64,000 bases of DNA from Scleromitrula shiraiana. Its lineage: Eukaryota; Ascomycota; Leotiomycetes; Helotiales; Sclerotiniaceae. Under the pieces are notes generated by a model. It was not told where the DNA came from and did not search any database. It saw nothing but the letters and a program-made list of their open reading frames with translations. A program made the position numbers and the translations under genes. How positions within the stretch are numbered: the stretch's first letter is position 1; each line of letters starts with the position of its first letter. Where the stretch lies: contig JABELC010000013.1 of assembly GCA_028455995.1 (NCBI GenBank), positions 1,302,001 through 1,366,000 of the forward strand, written 5' to 3'. Below, piece by piece: positions 13,355 to 26,288 of the stretch.

Positions 13355-16050
13355 TTATCTAGGCTCCGACCAATCTACCTGATCCGTCACCTGTCCCGCA
13401 GTAGGATGTGCATAAGAAATCTTCAACCTCAATCGTAACGGTGGCTATGAAATGTTAGCTAAGGAATTTAGAATGTCACGAAGCTGGATTAGACTTACTG
13501 GTTTAGTCCCTGTGATCCTCATCGATTGAGTTGCTTCCGCCCCAGGACCTAACGACGAACTTGACATGGCATTCATTTGAAGTTTTTGTGTTTTAGGTAC
13601 AGCGGCTTGTAATGCAATAGTAGAGAATGATTGATGCATAGATGAATTTCTGAAACGTGCTAAAACTTGTACAAGGCCTTCTGCATTTCGTTGGAGCTGT
13701 AGCACAATAGTGAGATCGTTTTTCTCGTAGCATGGATACGTGGGAATTGTAGGTGCTTGAGGTGGAGGCGATGAAACAAGGTTTGGTGGGGTAGCAGTAG
13801 AAGTTGGTTGGGAAGGAGCGGAGCTGTCGAATAGATCCATGATTGAACTCATGTTCGACTGTTGAGTAGGTGGTGATGTAGCTTGTGGTGAAGTAGAGCC
13901 TCCAAGAATATCTGCGAGAAGGTCTGCATTATTTTGGGAGCTACCATTGGGAGTGGTGAGATCTGCACTTGGCATCCCTCCATCGCCCATCAGATCGAAC
14001 AGAAGATCTTGTTCTGCTGGTTTAACCGTTTTAGATTTGCGATTAGCTTTATTAGGTTTCTTGCTCGCTTCACCCAAGACTCGTGATTCTTCTTTGATTT
14101 GTGGAGGTGGCATTTTCTCCAGGACACCCCTTCTAATTGAATCATAACTAAACAAGTTACCATATTCTACCGCACGCTGTTGAACCTCAACATCAAGACT
14201 TGCGGAATTGTTCTGAAGAATTCTTCGGATTCGATCAACTTGTGCTGGATCCGAGAGACGTGTACTGAGTTTCATCAAAGATGTGATGATATATTCTGTT
14301 GCAATTTGCGTCGCATAACTGCTGTTAAGAATGTTGGAAAATAAGTCGACAACCTCACTCTCCTTGACTTCTTGGACTAGTTCTTCTTCTTCATATTGGC
14401 CTCCACGTAGTAAAGCCTCTCCATATTCTCCAATACACCAAGCACCTGCCAAAGTAAGACTCTCTTGCGTGATGTCCTTTTTCAAACTAGTATATAACTT
14501 CTGTACAGCATATGTTTGTAATTCGGGAGTTGTTGCAATTAATCTGATAAATGAAGATAGAATCTGTTCCTTCACATAGTTCCCTGCTAGTGATAGAACT
14601 CTGAGCATAGTATCCACATGCCATCGTTTGTTCGGGGAGAACCTGTCTGCTGCGATTCCAATCTGACTGGTCATAATAGGCTTAAATTCATTGTCGGCGA
14701 CCTCCAAGAATGCCAAGATTTCCCTAATCAGCACTCTAACGTTGCTTTCGTTAATAAGTGTGAAGCTGAGGTCTAGTGCACGCCGCCTGATACTAATATC
14801 AGGATCTCGTAAACATTCAAGGATGGTATTCCTGTGTCGCTGTACCGCATTTGGTTCAATTGCAACAACCTTAATAAGTGTATTCAAAGCAACATATCGG
14901 ATATTATTGTCCCGATTAGAGAGAAACTTTCCAAGAATATTCACACCCAAAACTCTCAAGCCAGAATCAGCTTCGATATCGAGGATTGTAAGGACAGCTT
15001 CGTATAATATGGAGTTTCCGACGTTCTTCGAGGAGTCGGTGTTTGTCGCAACTTGGGCCAAAATATCGTTGATTTGTTCGCTCGTTTCTGGATCCCCTCG
15101 TCCTAAAACCCTCAAGAGTTGTAAGATTTTGACCTGTAAGAAAGGATCCGTCACTCCAGTAACATCATGCTCAGGGGCATATCCAGAACTAGCCAATCCC
15201 TTAAGTGTCCGGACTAAACCTCCACTAAGTGGCCTGAATTTCTCAACTATTCCTTCTTCCCCTCCTTCTGCTTCATCTGCTTCACATAAGCTGGTTACCA
15301 ATGTCAGACCGCACAATAAAACACCATGATTTCGATCTGATAGTAAGTTGGCTGCCTTTTCAAGAAAATGTTCTTGCAAATCTGGAACCTTTCTACATAT
15401 TCTCATTGCACACAATGCAGCCTTTCTTCGGATGTATGGGTTTGCTGTAGATAAGAGGGTTTCGATTTCGGGGAATAAATCTCGGGACATTTCGACTGAG
15501 GCAATGTTTCCAAGTGTACACAAAGCTAGACCGACAATATATTGATTGGAATGGTTGAGATCACTAATTTCCAATTAGCAGGTAAACTTGGGCAGCTGGG
15601 CGTTATACATACTTCTTCAAAGAATTCGTAACCAATGTCAAAACCTCCTGGTTCTCATCCAATAGAAGCATCGTTCCCAAATATCCCAAACGTTTGTCGG
15701 CGAACCTTGGAGATGCTAAAAGCTTCAGACATTCTATCTGACCGAAATGGGTTCGTTCTCCTAACGTAAAAAGGTATAATAGTTTGGCTACATTATTGCG
15801 TCTTCAAGTCCAATAAGTCAGATAGATCTAAACCTCCAATTGGACAGGCGGTATCCTACCTAACATTGGAATCACCGCTCTCTTCCCTGAAACTTGCTCT
15901 GATAGCAGCACTTTCTTTTTGTACAACTGCGCGCTCATCTGCGATGGTTTTGGAAGCTCGCACATTGCGAATGAATTGCTTCACTATGAATGATTAGCTT
16001 CCTAAACCGAGGGGTATAGGGTAATTTGTTTACTCCTTACATGAACTCAT
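13355..16050 (-). CDS. APL4: AP-1 complex subunit gamma (gamma-adaptin)
   Basis: Large subunit of the AP-1 clathrin adaptor, which sorts cargo between trans-Golgi and endosomes. Five exons can be followed: 16050-16041 (only 10 nt, MSS plus one base), 15983-15860, 15801-15613, 15563-13499 and 13444-13355. All junctions are GT-AG and the joined frame is 825 aa, normal for fungal gamma-adaptin. The N-terminus reads MSSLKQFIRNVRAAKTIADE, the conserved gamma-adaptin start. The armadillo-like trunk covers about residues 1-580. A Ser/Pro/Thr-rich hinge follows with an acidic-hydrophobic LLFDLMGDG segment, and the C-terminal ear ends with PLRLRLKISYAHP. The single-exon frame at 15574 starts inside the gene, so the true start lies in the upstream mini-exon. 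It is divergent from the sterol acyltransferase gene and probably shares its promoter region. Confidence 0.95.
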
Positions 16051-16660
16051 TCTTACAAACTTAGGGCCCACTATGGGCCAAACTTTTGAAACTTTCCCAG
16101 CTGGAGAAGATTCAAAATCTACTCCAAAAACACAAAGGGTGGAAGGTTGAAATAAACAAGTTGTTCTGATGTGTTTGATTTGATGATGCAGAGGCCACCA
16201 TCGCTTGCTTGAGGTCCTTTGAGGAAGGCTTTCCTATTTAAGTTTAGTTCATGTGGCACGGGGATTTCAAAGCAGCCTTATGTTGTGGCGCATCGAGGCT
16301 ACGACCGAGGCTACTACAATTATGATGTTCTAAGCCACAAGATCTTCGCCGAAATCCATACCAAATATCATCATAAGCAGCAATAAGCAATGCGAATCAA
16401 GGAGTAATGGATCTGTTCAGGACTATCCTTTACATATAAATATACGTGGTAAGAAAAGAAGGATAGTGATTATACATTCATTCTGTTTCATATTTGAAAT
16501 GATAGATTCATCTATTATCCAAGAAGTTCTAAGAACTTTTCCAAGGTTTATTTTGTTTCAAAAGGGGCATTTGTGAGAAGCTCCATTATCGCAAACTTCC
16601 CATTTTACATATTGTTGGTAAACTTTCTCCGAAGTTTCAATACAATATACCACTTTCAAT
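16051..16660. promoter_or_regulatory. Shared divergent promoter region of AP-1 gamma and sterol acyltransferase
   Basis: The 610 bp between the two divergent start codons must hold both core promoters and 5' leaders. I see no ORF and no clear binding site. The only support is gene arrangement. Confidence 0.6.
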
Positions 16661-18494
16661 ATGTCTACCTCTGCAGATATTCATATAAATGGGGACAATC
16701 ATGATCATATCTTACGTCCTAGAGCTTTAAAGCCTCCAAATCAAGCGGTTATTCGTACTATAAATGAGGAGGGGTTACAACCTATGAATGGGATCAAGGA
16801 AGCATCAGAAAATGGTTTAGTAACAGGTTTAACCAGGTATGTTACTACGATTTTATGGTCATTCGATTGTATCTAATACATGGATATAGTGGCCGTTCAA
16901 CTCCAGTTCCTGAAGATGCTCCTCCTTCCGTCCTCTTCATCTCCTCTGCGCGCAAACAAGTTCGAGCAGAGCAAAGACGTCGAATATTCCCTACAATCGA
17001 ATATGCCTCAAGAGTTTCACATTTCGATCCGAATAGTGACTATAGAGACTTTCAAGGATTTTTCGTATTATTTTGGATTGCGCTTACAATCATGGCTATC
17101 ACAACAATGTTGCGAAATATTAAGGATACAGGATACCCAATGAGAGTACAGATTTGGCAGTTGTTTACAGTGAAAGTTTGGGAACTTGCATTGGCAGATG
17201 GACTGATGGTTGTTAGTACATCTATCAGTCTTCCTCTCCACCAGTTGTTTAGAAGCAAATCTGGAAAGAGTCTTGGATTGCGTTGGGCAGGTGGAGGAAT
17301 GGCTATACAGAGTTTGTATCAAACTGCTTGGATGATATTCTGGGTATCGTGAGTGAGTTCGCCTTGTTTCGGTGATGACAACTAACATATCACAGTGTTC
17401 CATTTTACCGTGATTGGACATGGACCGCTCAAGTCTTTCTTCTACTTCATACCTTGGTTTTGCTCATGAAAATGCACTCATATGCTTTCTATAATGGACA
17501 CCTGAGTGAAACAGAACGAAGGCTGCAAGAATTAGACTCTCCATCAACAGCCTCAAAAGCACCAGCATATCAATATCCAAGTTCAGGTGGTCATGCACGC
17601 ACAGGAAGCAAAGATCTTCAAGGTCACGTTGACGAAATATCCCAACTACGAGAAGTTCTCGCGCTTGAACTCACCTCACCTCTAGGTGGAGTAACTTATC
17701 CCCGAAACCTCACATGGTACAATTACACCGACTATATATTCTGTCCCACACTCTGTTATGAATTAGAGTATCCCCGTACACCTGGAATCGTCTGGACAGA
17801 ATTAGGTTATAAAATCCTAGCCACATTCGGTGTAATCTTCCTACTCACCATCACCTCCGAAGAATTCATCTTACCAGTTATGATCGAATCCGCCCAAAGA
17901 CTCGAAACCGTAACTTCTTTCTCCGAAACTGCTCTCATCCTAGCCGAATCCATCAGCATGCTTCTCTTCCCATTCATGATAACATTCCTCCTCGTATTCC
18001 TCGTAATTTTTGAATACGTCCTCGGTGCATTTGCCGAAATCACATGTAAATCACCCTCTCCTATATAAATCATCCCTCCATAGATAACTCTACTCGAGAA
18101 CTCTACTGACAAACTCCCAGGCTTCGCAGATCGTCACTTCTACTCCGACTGGTGGAATAGTGTCGATTGGCTCGAATTTAGTCGTGAATGGAATATCCCC
18201 GTCCATCACTTCTTTCGTCGTCACGTCTATTCTGCATCCCGTCCCCATATCGGTCGTCCTCTCGCCACCCTCATCACTTTCCTTATAAGTGCTATTGGCC
18301 ATGAAATCGTCATGGCTTGTATAACGAAAAAGATTCGTGGTTATGGATTTATGGCTCAGATGAGTCAGCTACCTATTGTGATGTTACAGCGCACAAAATG
18401 GGTTAGAGGGAAGAGGGTCCTTAATAATGTTTGTTTTTGGTGTAGTATGATTTTAGGGTTGAGCGGGATGTGTAGCTTATATGTTTTGTGTTAG
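16661..18494 (+). CDS. ARE2: Sterol O-acyltransferase (ACAT/ARE family, MBOAT)
   Basis: An ER multi-spanning enzyme that esterifies ergosterol or other sterols with acyl-CoA for lipid droplets. Four exons: 16661-16836, 16890-17348, 17396-18045 and 18121-18494, joined in frame to 552 aa. Introns are 47-75 nt with GT-AG ends. Diagnostic motifs are HSYAFYN in exon 3, FYSDWWN at residues 435-441 and the MBOAT catalytic histidine in SAIGHEIVM (His489). Many hydrophobic segments are visible from exon 2 on (for example VLFWIALTIMAIT and ILATFGVIFLLTI). The soluble Ser/Glu-rich N-terminus lacks a signal peptide, as usual. Length is in the range of fungal ARE proteins. Plain DGAT1 is the alternative within the same superfamily; the FYSDWWN context and size favour ARE. 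Whether it matches yeast Are1 or Are2 cannot be decided, so the symbol is indicative. Confidence 0.92.
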
Positions 18495-19092
18495 TGGGAG
18501 AGGAGGGCTCGAAACGGCCATGGGGAGGTTGTATAATATTGGAAATTGGAGGTGAGGTTGTATTATATTTGGGAGGTTGGAAAAGGCGGGGAAGGATGGA
18601 AGGGGGGGTATTTGAATTACTCGTCCTGATATATAGATACCACAGACGTTAAATCGTTGTTTTTTCTTTGAGTTTTCTTTTCATTGTTGTATTTCCGTCA
18701 CGATTTATACCTATATACCACAGATTTCCATTGTAATCTCATTTGTTTTTGTCACCTTGTATCTATATTGGTTATTTTTCCTTCCTTTTTCAAGACTTGA
18801 TGTCGAATTTGAATATTAACAGATTTTATATCATCTACTCAACTACTGTACAATTCAGCGTAATACCTACCGCAGCCATTGGAGGAAACGATTTCATGGC
18901 AATACATCCCAACCTCTACCCATAATCTCTTGCCCACACTTTTACTCAATGCAAGTCCCACTTCTATATCTCTCCATCTATTATATGTTACCCATCACTT
19001 TACCTGAATCCTCTTCCGTGCAAACGAATCTTATCTCCAACCCAAACGCCATTCACAAGACACCCATACCGCCCATCCCACACAGCCACATC
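18495..19092. other. Convergent intergenic region
   Basis: About 600 bp between the 3' ends of the sterol acyltransferase and the oxidoreductase. It must carry both terminators. Nothing coding is convincing; an overlapping plus-strand frame at 18949-19401 is the antisense shadow of the oxidoreductase end. Confidence 0.5.
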
Positions 19093-20430
19093 CTACCACC
19101 ACCTCTCACAAAAAACCCTTTCCCTACTCATCCCCTCCATCCCCTCCACAATCCCAACCATCTCATCCGTAAACATCCGCGGCCCACAAATATACACCAC
19201 TGTCCCCTGCATCTCCTTCTCAACGCTTCCTTCACTAACTGCTCTCTCTACATCTTCTCTTGTCATTCTTCCTCTGTTGATCACCACCCCGTTTTTCTTT
19301 TTGTTTCCCAGTTCCCTCGCAGAGCCGGTACTAAATCCCTCGGCTTTCCACCTCCCATTGGAAGTTCCATTTCGAGCGAATATGTCTTGTATTCTGTTTA
19401 GGAATAGAACTTCCTCGCCTTCGACTTCGGGGCATCGAAATCCATATAACAATCTGACTTCTAATCTTTCATCCTCTTCTCTATCATCCTCGCTCTCCTC
19501 TTTTCTGCTCTGAGTCTCCCCATCCAAAAAAGAAAGCATACTAATAATAGGGTTAATTCCCATCCCCGCTGCCACGAAAATCGCTCTCCTCACATTCCCG
19601 TTTTTTTCTGCTTCCATTCTTTCCCCCCCATCTCCTCCTTCACGATCCTTTGATCTAAACTCCACCCCACGTGGCGGCCAAACAAAACCACCCCCAACTC
19701 TAACCCCCATCTGCGTTCCCAAAATTTCATCGGGATCTCGAAACATCCATTTTACAGGTGGGTTATCAGATCGCTGGATCGCTAGTTCTAAGTAGGGTGT
19801 TGGGCTTAGATTGGAAGGGGATGAAGTTATAGTGAATCCACCGGGTGAGATGGGAGTCTGATTCGGAGAAGGGGGAATGTGAAGGTCTATAAATTGGCCC
19901 GGTTGGTACTATATACAGGGGAGGAGAGGTTAGTTGCTTGGTAGGTCGATGGGGTTAAAAAGAGGAGAGAAAAAATTTTTGTGAGGAGAACTTTCTCCTA
20001 AGAAATTAACTTCAACTTCCTTCTTCGGCATATGATAGCATTGTCATCCGCCCATCACCACTCCGTTTCTTGCCCTCTTGCTTCCAACATAAACCCATAC
20101 CGCATCAATACGACAAAGGAAACTATTAGACAAAATTTCCGCATTTCTTCTTCCTCCCTTTGCTGTAATACATAGAAATGGAATCTGAAAACATACCCCA
20201 ATCATTCTCCCCTCATCAACTGGAACCAATCTAAAAATCCTTACATCACGATTTACCGGTATGATTTCCGCTAATCGAATGGTATGAAATTCCTTGTTTC
20301 TCAATCACTCAGTATTTATTCAATCTTCATTTGTTCGGGTAATGCGATTTCATACATCTCCACGTTTTTCCCCTTTCGTTCTTTCCATATGGGATGTTTT
20401 TATCTTTTTCTCGGGGTGGATGTTCTCCAT
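19093..20430 (-). CDS. FAD/NAD(P)H oxidoreductase (ferredoxin-reductase fold, OXNAD1-like)
   Basis: The long last exon (19908-19093) begins YQPGQFIDLHIPP, the flavin-binding entry of the ferredoxin-reductase fold. It continues with the NAD-binding loop VAAGMGINPIISML and ends with VYICGPRMFTDEM and CERWW, typical of the family's C-terminus. An exon at 20292-20197 supplies FHTIRLAEIIPVNRDVRIF and RLVPVDEGRMIG and joins in phase through a 288-nt intron, unusually long here. A first exon at 20430-20356 with a 63-nt intron gives a 328-aa product, but this 5' part is the weakest piece; the start could also be the ATG at 20388. Such proteins transfer electrons between NAD(P)H and a flavin partner; the physiological role is unknown, and a mitochondrial place would be by analogy only. 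A Lys/Arg/Glu-rich insert lies between the two subdomains. Confidence 0.75.
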
Positions 20431-21928
20431 TCCGGATGAATGTCTAAATATTATGTGCGTATGTACGGATAGTTTTTCGATGGGGAGGTAACATACAGTG
20501 ACGTGGATTAGAAGTGTAGAATATTATCTAATTGAATGTCTTGATATGAATTTGGAGTTAAGTTAATATCAAGAAGTGTGTTTAAATGATCTGATAAGAT
20601 AAAGCAGGAAGAGGTCGTCCGGGGTCATTTGGTTGAGGGGGTTGCTGACTCATCAAGCACAAGCTTACTGTAGCTCATACCTCAGAAATAACATTCCCGT
20701 CTACATGGTGACTGTCTTCTCCTCGTCCACTTTCTTATACCTTAGCAAATCCCCATTGTCCACATACCCGCGGATAGACAGGTTGAATTTAGATAAATGT
20801 CTGTTTCAATATGCAAAATCAGTTCTATCGTCTAGTGATGCGGAGGTTGCCAAGTAGCAGATTTACCTCTCGCAATAAAGTACAAAGCACGATTTTATGA
20901 GCAGATGGAAGATTCATGACTATGAGCTGTGACCATTTGCTTTCAAGTTATCAAAAGCCCGAGTTGCTTGATTGAAAGATAGGAAATGATGCTCTCTGTG
21001 TCTCGCGGGAATTTTCTTACGTCGAGATCGAAGGGTTGATATTGGCTCCAAACCAAGACTTTGCCTTGCATCACTATTAGAAGTAGAACAGGTTATGTTC
21101 TAGCTTGGGGGAGATATGTTAAGCAATGTTTACTTCCTATGATTTTAGACAAATTCAGGGTCGCAAAGGTCGCTGCATCTTGAACCCATTCTCGATTTTG
21201 TCTTGGATTTAGCTTTGATAAACTATGTTGGGCTTGGAACTACCTTATCGATTCGTCCCATAGTGAGTTCAATGATCTTTCATCTATATTTCTCCTACTA
21301 TGAACAATGTGTAAAAATATCTTAACCGTGATACTATGAGATTGAAGCTTGAAATATTCTCTGCTACCACCTTCCCTACATATGCTGGCAGATTCAATAT
21401 TGTCCATCGTGATCTAGCGTGGCATCATCATATTGAATCTACCCACACTCATTGACTTTTGATTTGTTGTGATATTACATTATGTATGGTATCTGTGCTG
21501 TTCTAGCAAATATCTTTGTAATGATATTGACTGGCTATCCATGGGCAGCTGAATAACGTGAGGAGACTTTACAAAAGCAAAGTGGCCAAACGGGACTGCA
21601 GAGTCTCCTGATCAAACCGACACGGACGGCTCAATATAGTTCCGCGGAAAAGAAGGATTCGCAATGCAACTGGACAGAAGAAGATGCGCGGTACTATGTT
21701 TGCAAAGCAGAAGAAGATTCGGGATTTAGTTGCTTTCATTTTGATAGTTTCTCTCATTTACTTGGTCCAAGACTACACGAACGCTGTCTAGAGAGATTTT
21801 GTATAAACAACATGAAACTTCCAACCTAGAATCTCGGATTCAATTTCAATCTCCAAACCTCACAAAAGCAATTAGATTAGCAAACAACTAGCAAATTCTA
21901 TCATATACTTCAATTTCGACTCAATTAC
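20431..21928. other. Gene-free stretch
   Basis: About 1.5 kb with only short unsupported frames. It must contain the promoter of the oxidoreductase at its left edge. No repeats or RNA genes were seen. Confidence 0.45.
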
Positions 21929-22534
21929 ATGCACAATCATTGGGGTTCTTACCCTTCAAACCGCCGCTGTACCTATCATGGTCAATATCTTGGCTCAAGG
22001 AGTATCTGTGGAATCTTCCAGTGCTACAGTCCGCACCTACTATCAAGTAGCCGACTGATCCATCGTGGAGATGATCCCCAATTATCCCCCAACTTTGGGC
22101 TACACCAGCACCATGTTGATTCCCGCTGGTGTCGCCATGGCCAATACTCCGCTTGCTGCTATATCATGGGGATCTTTCGACGAGACAAATTGGGCATTTT
22201 GCTGTTCCTTCGGGAGTTTCCCATACATGATTTAGTTAACTAACAAGCGAAGATCCACGTATACTATATCGGGGTCGGATTCAAAAATACCCATTTGCGA
22301 GAAAAATTATGGAAAACAGGTGTGGGGTGGGCAGATGGAGGTCTTAATGCTCTGGGATATACAACTCAGACCAACACAGGTCTCTTGACTGCATATCATT
22401 ATGGGACGACGGTGGCAACAAGCACGTGGCGAATAGCGTTTGTTTGTTTGACGCTGGGTATGGCTGCTCCTGGTCAACTTTGTGAGGCTTCGAAGATATC
22501 GCTACTGCCTTGGACGGTCGCTGATTATATTTAG
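21929..22534 (+). pseudogene. Fungal fucose-specific-lectin-like gene remnant
   Basis: Two consecutive segments resemble blades of the fungal fucose-lectin propeller. The first contains TVRTYYQVAD, then an in-frame TGA, then SIVEMIPNYPP and TPLAAISWGS. The second, in another frame from about 22255, contains IHVYYIG, THLREKLWK and GVGWADGGLNALGY. These match the family's repeating order of a VYYQ-like strand, a DG turn, an E-L strand, a GW..G..N segment and then TPLAA.SW. The frame change is probably partly an intron: a TTAACTAAC branch-site-like sequence and an AG lie just before the second segment. The in-frame TGA and the short total length indicate a broken or truncated gene. Intact members bind fucosylated glycans and are secreted or cytoplasmic. 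A signal peptide is not evident. Confidence 0.45.
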
Positions 22535-23097
22535 GTGAATAATATTTTGAAGGAAGGGGTTTACCTGGAATATTATGATTGGCTAGTAGATGAAAGTTGA
22601 CGGGTGCCTTCTGAGCCTGGTATAGGTTGTGCTATTTGGTCAAGGAATGATGGTGGCTTGAGTTCGATTCGCACGTTTCTCCTTCTTTTGAAAGGGATCA
22701 CGGAAGCTTACGTTCCCCGAGTATGCTTCGTATGTGAGACATAGTCGTTTCTTTTCTTGGTTCTATTTGTGTGTTTTGAACGTATCTAACGACGTCGCTG
22801 TCATCAACACCAACTATATGATGATGAAAAATGGCCTTTTTAGTTCCTATAAGCTGTGGTAAAACCCATGAGTTCTGCGCTTTTCAAGATCTATTTGACG
22901 ATAACCCCTTCCTTGGTGTAGGTTCTCTCCATCAAATAATATGTATTAAATATATCTGATGATTACCTCACATCTATTCATATATATCTATCGGTATACC
23001 ATTAATAGATGAATTAATGAATATGAAAAACAGTTTCATATCCCTTCTCTCATTAATGGCAATTCCTCATAAAATGATACATACCACCCAGCGTCAA

Positions 23098-23121
23098 CCC
23101 CCCCCCCCCCTTTTTTTTTTT
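23098..23121. repeat. Poly-C run followed by poly-T run
   Basis: Thirteen C followed directly by eleven T on the plus strand. Length may be unreliable because of homopolymer sequencing error. Confidence 0.8.
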
Positions 23122-25895
23122 CTCCGCACCCAATCACAGCTTATTCAAAACCTTATAAACATCACCTCAAGCTGAGCCCCTATCAACGCTTACCAAGTTT
23201 CTATTCTCATGCTGGTGAGAGAACTTGGTGTTGGGCAGTGAAGTATGATGTTTTGAGTGCTTTGTAGGTGGGTGTATTGAGGAGGAAGATTTTATTTCCT
23301 AATAATGAGGATAAAGTGATGCACTGCGTGGATCGTGTGTAGAAGTTATAGATATATTTTAGGAGTTGAGACTGCTTACAGCTTCTTTGGGTTGTGTTTC
23401 TGTCCATTAGATTGCAGTAGTATTGTAATGTAGAACCATCGGGGTTATCTCTGATTTACTTAAACCAAACAACATAATTACCAAAATGGAAAAGAAGTTT
23501 TCAAGATACAACTTTGAGAACATGTGCTGTGGAAATAGGTCTTTAGGTAGGGGAACAGGAATCGCTCACTGGCCGTCGACATTATTTGCCATCTGGAGAA
23601 ACATTCATGAGGGTGAATTTAAAGTTCATTGCTAAGCATCTTGTGGGCAGTGTTTACGATGGACTGATATTAAAATGAAAATGATTTAACGCAGGGCTGG
23701 TCACTACAGCTTACTGCAGATGAAATTTTGTTACTTTAATAACTGTTGGAGATGAGACTATGCTTGGAACTTTTGGTGACGAGATGCGCACGTAAGAAAG
23801 TAACTGTTAGAGATTGTTGGTTATTTTTCGGGGCTGAATATAAAAACGACCAAACCAACGAGCTGAATTTTATTGAACATGTTTTGATTTTATATTCTAG
23901 AAGGTGAAAGAACAGAGCAGTTCCGAAAGAGCAAAGTAATGTAAGTGAAACTTCATTCAATCCGAGATTCACCATCGACATGGAGGATAACTCATGATCT
24001 GACACTTTAGTAGATCATTCTCAGTACAAACATTCCCGGGCATGTACTATGTAGGAAAAGTAGCTAATAATGATTGACGCTAAGTTTCAAATCCTATTAC
24101 CAGACGAAACGATAGTTTCGAAGATACCACTCTTCTCCGTGGTATCAAAATCCTCCTCTCACTCCTTCCTCCACCTTCGTCTCCCACACTCCAGACCCCC
24201 GTCCTATTCCCATCATCGCCATATCATCACCACCCCCCTTCTCCCTTTCTTATTTCTCTCTCCTCTTCAGCTCTACGCGTCTACCCAACCCATCGGTGAA
24301 AGAAGAACGCCCATAATCTCACACATAAAAAATCAAGCCTCACTTGAGCGGCTGCAATAATCCTTACGTACGTTAGTTACAACGAACATACCGTACGCAC
24401 TCATCCCTTTCCTCCCGTGCCCTATACCGCCTATCTTATTACATGATACCTTGCATGCATACACAATAGGAGAAGACAGCCAGAACAATCTCGTCAGGTA
24501 TATATAAAAAATCAAAGATGGTGGTCAGCGGCATCGCATGTAAGCAAGAGCCAAGGCCAAAAAAAATTGAAACAAAACAAAACGCCACAAAAGCAGTCCG
24601 TCTCACCGAAAAGAGTATGACAAACTCACACAAATATACAAATATAGCATTGGCATGAGGCTCTGTTTCACTCCCCTAATCACATGCACGCGGGGTGAAG
24701 AAAAGGGATACCGTACGGACGTTGTAGTTAGTTACACCAGACAGACAAGCCCGCAAGCTTTCTTACGCATACAGGCAGACATACATAAACCTCCTATATA
24801 TATCTATCTGTTGATGCGTGGACTAACCGCTGAGGTAAGTATTACGGATTATATACAGAACAGAGGGATACGACATATTTTGGAAATCCATTATTTGGAA
24901 CGAGGTAACATTGCAATTGATTATGTATGTATGTACTTACAAAGGTATGTATATATACATTGTATTGTATTGGCAAGGAATGGCACTGCTAGTAGGTAGT
25001 AGGAGATACGACTGAGATTTGTATGCATGGTGCTGAATTAGAATGAATTGAGTCTTTTATTTTCTCTCTGTCTTTCCCTCAGACTATGTATGACCTTGAA
25101 TAAACGAGCGTAATACTAAGATCGACGATCAATACCCCGAAATCCAGAAAAAGCTCTCCTTCTATCACATCGAATCTATTGGACCTTTCTTTCTCTTCCC
25201 ATCCTCCCAGGCGCTTAAAGTATACAAATCCGTACATAGAAATTGGGGGCTATCGGATTCCTACTTACGCCCGACTTGGCAACATTTAGAAGGAACATTA
25301 CCCCTCATTCTGATAACGTACCGCAAGGATCTAGGGGGGCACTGTGGGCACTTACTCTCAGCTCAACCTGTTGTGGCTTGCTTATACATGACATGGCATG
25401 ACATACATGTACCTGTAAATCTTTACCATGTAGAGTTTGAATTGAGTTGTAGGGGGAAGTCGAGAATAGAGTACTTAGTATTGTAGCTATGTATGTAAAC
25501 CAAGTAGGGGTCTCAAGCAGTGACGGTACGTACGTACATTCATATATACATATGTACCATTGACAAGCAGCCATCACGAACTCAAAATAACCTTTTATAG
25601 TGGGCTATACATACAGTACTTACCTAGGTATATATACTACGAGTTGTATATGCAGTAACTAGAAACATGTATAGATAGACACATACATACAAACATACAA
25701 TAATCTCATAAAATACAATGCAAAATCGTCAGTCAGTAATTAATCAAACTGGTCGTTTGTAATAGATAATATGCCCCGCCACCGGGTGGCTTTCGTACGT
25801 ACCAGCGAGCGAGTATGGATATACGAGGCATATTTTACACCTTAGGAAGCACAGGATGCGTATCGAGGTATGTTTCGATAAAAGCGAACGACGTA

Positions 25896-25915
25896 CATCA
25901 CATCACATCACATCA
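25896..25915. repeat. CATCA pentanucleotide microsatellite, 4 copies
   Basis: Four direct perfect copies of the pentamer CATCA in the gene-free region. Confidence 0.85.
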
Positions 25916-26250
25916 AATGGTAATCCAGTGCAAAACAAACAAGCAAGCAAGCAAGCAGTAAAGATAATCAGGTACGTTATTTCCTTCGTATCAACGACCA
26001 AAATTCTACTTACTGTGCGGATCAGATAAACGAACGAACAGGAGGGGTAGCTTCTAGCTTGCAGCTTGCTTCTGGTATCTACCCCTCTTCTCTATTGTTA
26101 TCTATTGTTCTCTTCGTTCCTTGTGACCGGTGTACTCATTTCTACGATACGATAGTGGGGTTGTTGTTGTCCGAGCTCCATTATAATGGATAGGATGGTG
26201 GGGATGGATGGTTTTACGATTTATTTCATCCTGCGCGTTTGACGCATTTG

Positions 26251-26288
26251 AATCGAATCGAATCGAATTGAATCGAATCGAATCGAAT
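26251..26288. repeat. AATCG pentanucleotide microsatellite
   Basis: Seven copies of AATCG (one reads AATTG) plus a partial copy, in the gene-free region. Confidence 0.9.

Noticed and set aside
14691..15329. 212-codon plus-strand ORF
   Set aside because: Antisense to the gamma-adaptin trunk and without any domain.
18949..19513. Plus-strand ORFs of 150 and 78 codons
   Set aside because: Antisense to the oxidoreductase C-terminal exon; Pro/Thr/Ser-rich shadow composition.
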